Origin: Bacteroidales bacterium
GTDB taxonomy: Bacteria; Bacteroidota; Bacteroidia; Bacteroidales; WCHB1-69
Assembly: GCA_031254735.1 (NCBI GenBank)
Contig: JAIRTU010000201.1
Span: 1-9,752, forward strand
Direction of reading: 5' to 3'
Length of the DNA stretch: 9,752 nucleotides
This document shows, in pieces, positions 7,139 to 9,752 of the stretch. The notes under the pieces were generated by a model. That model made no database searches, was not told the origin of the DNA, and saw only the letters and a list, made by a program, of their open reading frames with translations. The translations under genes and the position numbers were made by a program. Within the stretch, counting starts at the first letter, position 1; every line of letters begins with the position of its first letter.

Positions 7139-7828
7139 TCAATGTGTGGCGTATGCGAGACCGGCAACGCTTACTTTTGTGCCGGAAAGCGAAAGCAATA
7201 ATTGGGCTGCCGCTTCTATGGTAGCTCCTGTTGTGATTACATCATCTACCAGCAAAATATGTTTACCGATCAGGTTTTCGCTATCCGAGAGTTGAAAGAT
7301 GGAAGAAACATTTTCCCAACGGTTGTACCTTGTTTTTCGTGTTTGGGTGGAAGTGTCGGTTATGCGTGTCAGAGAAGTAACGTCAATGGGTTTCGACATG
7401 GATTGGAGTATTCCTTTGGCGATATATTCACTTTGGTTGTATCCTCGTTTTTTCTTTTTATGTTTGTGGAGTGGAACAGGAACGATAATATCTATGGAGC
7501 GAAAGTCGGGGACTTCCATTAAACTCGATCCCAACATTTTTCCTAAATAAATACCTATTTCTTTATTCCCTTTGTATTTGAGCTGGTGAATGATAGTCTG
7601 TATGGAATTTCCCTTTCGGAAAGCACAGAATGCCGTAGCCCGAAATATCGGAATTCGTCCCGCAAAAATTATTTCCACAGGATTGTTTTTCTCTGAATGG
7701 AAATTTGTTTTGGGCAAATCAGAGATACAGTGCGTACACAGCAATTCTTCTCCTTGAACAAGTACCCTGTCGCAGACATTGCAGTATTCGGGGTAAAACA
7801 GTTTGATGAAATCGGAAAAACAGTTCAT
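7139..7828 (-). CDS. ComF-family phosphoribosyltransferase-like protein
   Basis: This 229-residue protein has the ComF layout. An N-terminal zinc-binding pair, CNVC (16-19) and CTHC (31-34), is followed by a YKGNKEIGIYLGKML segment, then DIIVPVPLHKHKKKKRGYNQSEYIA (113-137). The type I PRPP-binding loop ILLVDDVITTGATIEAA (191-207) has the Asp-Asp pair and TTGAT. In naturally competent bacteria ComF takes part in DNA uptake, but the family is far wider and often unlinked to competence. Length is typical. Its ATG (7826-7828) overlaps the upstream SDR stop TGA in an ATGA tetranucleotide, so translation is likely coupled. No competence genes are in this window, so its role here is open. Confidence 0.93.
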   Translation of the reverse strand: MNCFSDFIKLFYPEYCNVCDRVLVQGEELLCTHCISDLPKTNFHSEKNNPVEIIFAGRIPIFRATAFCAFRKGNSIQTIIHQLKYKGNKEIGIYLGKMLGSSLMEVPDFRSIDIIVPVPLHKHKKKKRGYNQSEYIAKGILQSMSKPIDVTSLTRITDTSTQTRKTRYNRWENVSSIFQLSDSENLIGKHILLVDDVITTGATIEAAAQLLLSLSGTKVSVAGLAYATH

Positions 7829-8667
7829 AACAGACAGGAATATGCGGTGAGAAAATCTTCGGTTTGTTTCTTTAAACGCTCTCTTTGTTTATGTTTCTGC
7901 AAAGAAGACGAAACCGATTTTATTTTTCGGTTTTTGAACAGCTGCCCTGTGGTATTATTTTTTTCTTCAAGCAAAAGATAATTGATCGTATCGGCTCCCT
8001 GTTTGGGCGTGCGGACGAGCGGGCGCCACAAAACATCACACAGTTTATCAATAATTTTGGTTCCCATACCGATCATTTTTGTATTTACAATGCCCGGATC
8101 AACGCAATTGACGGTGATATTTTCTTCTTTCCATTTTTCTGCCCAATCCAATGTCGCATAATACAACGCCAATTTTGAATTGGAATAATGAATAAAACGA
8201 TTGAAATAAGCCGGGTTGAATTGAAAGAAATGGTCATTTATTTTTCCGTAATGCAGCAATAGCGAAACGGTGTTGATGATTTTTGCACCTCGATTCATTT
8301 GCGGGTGCAATAGTTCGGTCAACAGGTACGAACCCAGATAATTCACGCCAACGGTATATTCTACTCCCTCTGCGGTTTGTTTGGGGTGATGACACAAAGC
8401 GGCGGCGTTGTTCAGCAAAATATCCGCATTTTTGTATCGGGTGCGAAAATCCTGCACAAATTGACGAATTGACGAAAAAGAAGCCAAGTCCAAATTCATC
8501 ACTTCAATAGCATTGTTGCCGGTCTTTTCCTTGATTTGCGAACAGATACAATTACTTTCTTCCATGTTTCTGCACGCCATAACCACCCTGTGGTCGGCAT
8601 TTGCCAACGCTTCGACAAGTTGTTGCCCAATGCCGCCGTTTCCTCCCGTAACAATGGCTGTTTTCAT
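7825..8667 (-). CDS. Short-chain dehydrogenase/reductase (SDR)
   Basis: This 280-residue classical-type SDR is close in pattern to the retinol-dehydrogenase/WWOX-like subgroup. Visible motifs are the nucleotide loop TGGNGGIG (7-14), Arg33 in ACRN suggesting NADP(H), LDLASFSS (59-66), NNAA (86-89) and the catalytic tetrad Asn109 (NYLG), Ser135 (NTVS), Tyr161 and Lys165 (YSNSK), plus CVDPG (188-192). All key residues are intact, so it should be an active oxidoreductase; the substrate is unknown. I chose the ATG at 8667 because MKTAIVTGG puts the first beta strand right at the N-terminus. An in-frame ATG at 8703 would add 12 polar residues and cannot be excluded, because the -7 box lies further upstream. 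The C-terminal tail is basic (KHKQRERLKKQ). It overlaps comF by 4 bp. Confidence 0.92.
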   Translation of the reverse strand: MKTAIVTGGNGGIGQQLVEALANADHRVVMACRNMEESNCICSQIKEKTGNNAIEVMNLDLASFSSIRQFVQDFRTRYKNADILLNNAAALCHHPKQTAEGVEYTVGVNYLGSYLLTELLHPQMNRGAKIINTVSLLLHYGKINDHFFQFNPAYFNRFIHYSNSKLALYYATLDWAEKWKEENITVNCVDPGIVNTKMIGMGTKIIDKLCDVLWRPLVRTPKQGADTINYLLLEEKNNTTGQLFKNRKIKSVSSSLQKHKQRERLKKQTEDFLTAYSCLL

Positions 8668-8738
8668 GTTCGTTGTCTGTTTATGATTGGTTTTTTCTGT
8701 CAATTGTTTTACATTTTTGTTAGCATCGCATTCTTTTT

Positions 8739-8756
8739 ATCCGCTTGCAAGCGGAT
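8739..8756. promoter_or_regulatory. Perfect 18-bp palindrome in the SDR leader
   Basis: ATCCGCTTGCAAGCGGAT is its own reverse complement. It lies just downstream of the -7 box at 8769-8776, so it would be at the very 5' end of the SDR-ComF transcript. It could be an operator for a dimeric regulator, an mRNA 5' hairpin (7-bp stem, TGCA loop), or another piece of the hairpin repeats that begin 110 bp further right. On the plus strand it is followed by a T-run, so it could also serve as a terminator for transcription in that direction. Confidence 0.45.
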
Positions 8757-8768
8757 CGTGCTTTTTTG

Positions 8769-8776
8769 CAAAAGTA
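8769..8776 (-). promoter_or_regulatory. -7 box for the SDR-comF operon
   Basis: The minus strand reads TACTTTTG, an exact TAnnTTTG element. The nearest TTTG upstream (8801-8804) is 24 bases away, longer than the normal 19-20. The predicted leader to the ATG at 8667 is about 95 bases and contains the palindrome at 8739-8756. Confidence 0.55.
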
Positions 8777-8865
8777 CACTTTTTTCAGTGTCTTCATCAG
8801 CAAAGATCACAACAATGAGACAATCTTAAATTATTATTCAAAAATTGAAAGTCCGACTTATTTCA
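8777..8865. other. AT-rich spacer between SDR promoter and repeat array
   Basis: No gene, hairpin or repeat of note is visible in these 89 bp; they separate the SDR -7 box from the first hairpin-repeat unit. Confidence 0.4.
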
Positions 8866-8889
8866 GCCCAACGGGGTTTATTGACAAGC

Positions 8890-8914
8890 ATCGATGATAC
8901 CGACAAAGATCGAT
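8890..8914. repeat. Hairpin A of unit 1
   Basis: ATCGAT and ATCGAT flank a 13-base loop beginning GATACCGACAAA. In unit 2 the same stem is ATCAAT/ATTGAT, so one pair changes from G:C to A:T on both sides. Confidence 0.6.
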
Positions 8915-8936
8915 ATTATTATTCGTTATCAGTTTT

Positions 8937-8957
8937 CCGCAGGTCGATGACCTGCGG
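8937..8957. repeat. Hairpin C of unit 1
   Basis: CCGCAGGTC and GACCTGCGG form a perfect 9-bp stem with a GAT loop. The same stem recurs at 9232-9252 (one U.G-compatible change) and at 9512-9532 (same stem, TTT loop). Confidence 0.8.
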
Positions 8958-9013
8958 TTATGAAAATATTGTCCTCCGGACAAACGAGACGTTTCTTTTG
9001 TGCGTATGGGCTT

Positions 9014-9046
9014 AAACCTTTGAGGTTTGACAAACCTTAAAGGTTT
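9014..9046. repeat. Hairpin E of unit 1
   Basis: AAACCTTTGAGGTTT pairs with AAACCTTAAAGGTTT across a 3-base loop, 15 pairs with one G.T/G.U. Unit 2 has the perfect version. Confidence 0.8.
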
Positions 9047-9126
9047 GGTTTTCATTATATTAATCATAGTTCCGACAATATTCCGAACCGGGCAAGAGCC
9101 TAAGCCGAACGGATTTATTGATAAGC

Positions 9127-9151
9127 ATCAATGATACCGACAAAAATTGAT
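9127..9151. repeat. Hairpin A of unit 2
   Basis: ATCAAT and ATTGAT flank a 13-base loop; compared with unit 1 both partners of one base pair differ and pairing is kept. Confidence 0.6.
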
Positions 9152-9194
9152 ATTATTATTCACTATTCGTTATTAGTTATTCACTATTTTTGTC

Positions 9195-9209
9195 CTGCCC
9201 TCCGGGCAG
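9195..9209. repeat. Hairpin B of unit 2
   Basis: CTGCCC and GGGCAG form a 6-bp stem around TCC, followed by the linker CGGTTGGTTGGCGT. The module is absent from unit 1 and present in unit 3 (9475-9489). Confidence 0.75.
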
Positions 9210-9231
9210 CGGTTGGTTGGCGTGTCCTTTT

Positions 9232-9252
9232 CCGTAGGTCGATGACCTGCGG
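9232..9252. repeat. Hairpin C of unit 2
   Basis: CCGTAGGTC pairs with GACCTGCGG around GAT; the single C-to-T difference from unit 1 leaves a U.G-compatible pair. Confidence 0.75.
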
Positions 9253-9308
9253 TTATGAAAATGCTGTCCTCCGGACAAACGAGACGTTTCTTTTGTGCGT
9301 ATGGGCTT

Positions 9309-9341
9309 AAACCTTTGAGGTTTTTGAAACCTCAAAGGTTT
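9309..9341. repeat. Hairpin E of unit 2
   Basis: AAACCTTTGAGGTTT and AAACCTCAAAGGTTT are exact reverse complements with a TTG loop: a 15-bp perfect stem. Confidence 0.85.
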
Positions 9342-9474
9342 GGTTTTCATTATATTAATCATAGTTCCGACAATATTCCGGACCGGGCAGAGCCTAAGCC
9401 GAACATTACGCATTGCCGTTTCGGACGAGCGGTATTAACTCTTGACAATTATCAATTAACAATTAATTTTAGTC

Positions 9475-9489
9475 CTGCCCTCCGGGCAG
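9475..9489. repeat. Hairpin B of unit 3
   Basis: Identical to 9195-9209: CTGCCC/GGGCAG around TCC, in the same linker context. Confidence 0.75.
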
Positions 9490-9511
9490 CGGTTGGTTGG
9501 CGTATCGTTTT

Positions 9512-9532
9512 CCGCAGGTCTTTGACCTGCGG
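9512..9532. repeat. Hairpin C of unit 3
   Basis: The stem CCGCAGGTC/GACCTGCGG is identical to unit 1, but the loop is TTT rather than GAT. Confidence 0.75.
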
Positions 9533-9614
9533 TCTAGGTTAATTTTGTCCTCCGGACTACAGGGTCGGTTCTTTTGTGCGTGCGGGGTTAATCCCGGTTC
9601 AGACGCCGTAAAAG

Positions 9615-9628
9615 TCCCCTTCAGGGGA
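9615..9628. repeat. Short GC hairpin after unit 3
   Basis: TCCCC and GGGGA pair around TTCA, followed by TTTAGGGGC, which repeats the right arm. From memory this CCCCTTCAGGGGATTTAGGGG wording is frequent in Bacteroidota intergenic DNA; that cannot be verified here. Confidence 0.5.
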
Positions 9629-9752
9629 TTTAGGGGCAGATAGCATGGCGAATTAAGACCTGCTTTTCCTGAATTGCACCGTAATTCGTGATTTCTTTTT
9701 ACCACAAAGGACACAAAGGCGACACAAAGTACACAAGGACGCTCTTTTGAAA
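9629..9752. repeat. Right-end non-coding stretch with CACAAAGG tandem repeat
   Basis: CACAAAGG occurs at 9703-9710 and 9712-9719, CACAAAGT at 9723-9730 and CACAAGG at 9732-9738, spaced 9, 11 and 9 bases. The rest (9629-9700) shows no gene. Similar ACACAAAGG strings are familiar from intergenic DNA of many bacteria; the array is likely cut by the window edge. Confidence 0.5.

Larger units (their letters stand above)
8866..9103. repeat. Modular hairpin repeat, unit 1 (238 bp)
   Basis: The unit starts GCCCAACGGGGTTTATTG and ends GAGCCTAAG. In order it holds a 6-bp stem, ATCGAT (8890-8895) with ATCGAT (8909-8914), around a 13-base loop; an AT-rich linker; arms CCGCAGGTC and GACCTGCGG (8937-8957); GTCC-TCC-GGAC (8971-8981); and a 15-bp hairpin (9014-9046). 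The 3' part (8937 onward) matches unit 2 with about 8 substitutions and one 1-base indel over about 167 bp by hand alignment. Unit 1 lacks the CTGCCC-TCC-GGGCAG module present in units 2 and 3. Confidence 0.85.
9104..9397. repeat. Modular hairpin repeat, unit 2 (294 bp)
   Basis: This is a direct head-to-tail copy of unit 1, starting GCCGAACGGATTTATTG exactly where unit 1 ends. It holds the 6-bp hairpin at 9127-9151, an AT-rich linker, the extra CTGCCC-TCC-GGGCAG module (9195-9209), CCGTAGGTC/GACCTGCGG (9232-9252), GTCC-TCC-GGAC (9266-9276) and a perfect 15-bp hairpin (9309-9341). The 3' half is offset by exactly 295 bp from unit 1, and the 5' half by 238 bp, which measures the net insertion of about 57-58 bp. 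Confidence 0.85.
9398..9605. repeat. Modular hairpin repeat, diverged unit 3
   Basis: The unit starts GCCGAAC like unit 2, then the 5' part is replaced by unrelated sequence and an AATTATCAATTAACAATTAAT linker (9447-9467). From 9471 it realigns with unit 2: CTGCCC-TCC-GGGCAG (9475-9489), GGTTGGTTGGCGT, CCGCAGGTC-TTT-GACCTGCGG (9512-9532), GTCC-TCC-GGAC (9547-9557) and TTCTTTTGTGCGT. The 15-bp hairpin slot instead holds GGGGTTAATCCCGGTTCAGAC. The right boundary is approximate. Confidence 0.7.

Noticed and set aside
7013..7295. Short plus-strand frames after the receptor (62 and 83 residues)
   Set aside because: They overlap the well-supported ComF gene in antisense and have no recognisable features beyond hydrophobic stretches.
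8858..9067. Minus-strand open frame starting MINIMKTKPLRF in repeat unit 1
   Set aside because: It lies wholly inside the hairpin repeat. Amino-acid differences from the unit 2 version (V/Q, Y/H, C/Y) look unconstrained, while the DNA stems stay paired; similar repeat-derived frames are probably frequent false genes.
9177..9413. Minus-strand open frame with the same KPLRF, KPQRF and RLSGGQ words in unit 2
   Set aside because: Same repeat-derived frame as in unit 1; its N- and C-terminal ends run into unrelated linkers, and there is no promoter.
8866..9605. CRISPR array
   Set aside because: There are only two to three copies, the units are 200-300 bp, and the spacing is not regular short repeats with unique spacers. 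No cas gene is present.
9255..9714. Other open frames on both strands across units 2-3
   Set aside because: They read through inverted repeats, which keep several frames open at once, and show no domain, signal peptide or promoter.
8866..9752. Insertion sequence or integron cassette array
   Set aside because: No transposase or integrase frame, no terminal inverted repeats bounding the whole unit and no clear target duplication were found; only a non-autonomous element remains possible.

Overview
The window most likely comes from a member of the Bacteroidota, probably Bacteroidales. The evidence is a TonB-dependent receptor with an N-terminal carboxypeptidase-regulatory-like domain preceded by a DUF4249-type lipoprotein, several promoters with the Bacteroidota -7 element TAnnTTTG, no obvious Shine-Dalgarno sequences, and moderate to low GC. 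The species cannot be named from the sequence. No transposase, phage gene, tRNA, rRNA or CRISPR array was seen.

Layout. (1) 1-155, minus: the start of a small HicB-like protein, cut by the window edge, with its own -7 box. (2) 156-391: intergenic, with remnants of repeat modules that recur at the far right and a strong intrinsic terminator. (3) 392-2217, minus: a small secreted FGE-sulfatase-fold protein behind a THUMP-domain rRNA methyltransferase, 20 bp apart and probably co-transcribed. (4) 2259-2861, minus: an unrecognised secreted protein with a textbook promoter. (5) 2957-3616, minus: a probable outer-membrane beta-barrel protein. (6) 3740-7016, plus, divergent from (5): the DUF4249 lipoprotein and TonB-dependent receptor, 4 bp apart, a likely outer-membrane uptake pair. 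(7) 7139-8667, minus, convergent with (6): an SDR oxidoreductase and a ComF-family phosphoribosyltransferase overlapping as ATGA. (8) 8668-9752: about 1.1 kb without a credible gene.

Region (8) is the most unusual part. It holds two head-to-tail copies (8866-9103 and 9104-9397) of a unit built from short hairpins, followed by a diverged third copy (9398 to about 9605), then a further hairpin and a short tandem repeat. Between copies the hairpin stems are preserved by one compensatory G:C to A:T change and by G.U-compatible changes, one copy lacks a whole hairpin module, and the third has a different hairpin in one slot. This is best read as a modular, structure-conserved intergenic repeat rather than a protein-coding region.

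The ordinary genes cover RNA modification, envelope proteins, nutrient uptake and general metabolism. Only the DUF4249/receptor pair, the SDR-comF pair and the methyltransferase-SUMF1 pair look functionally or transcriptionally linked.
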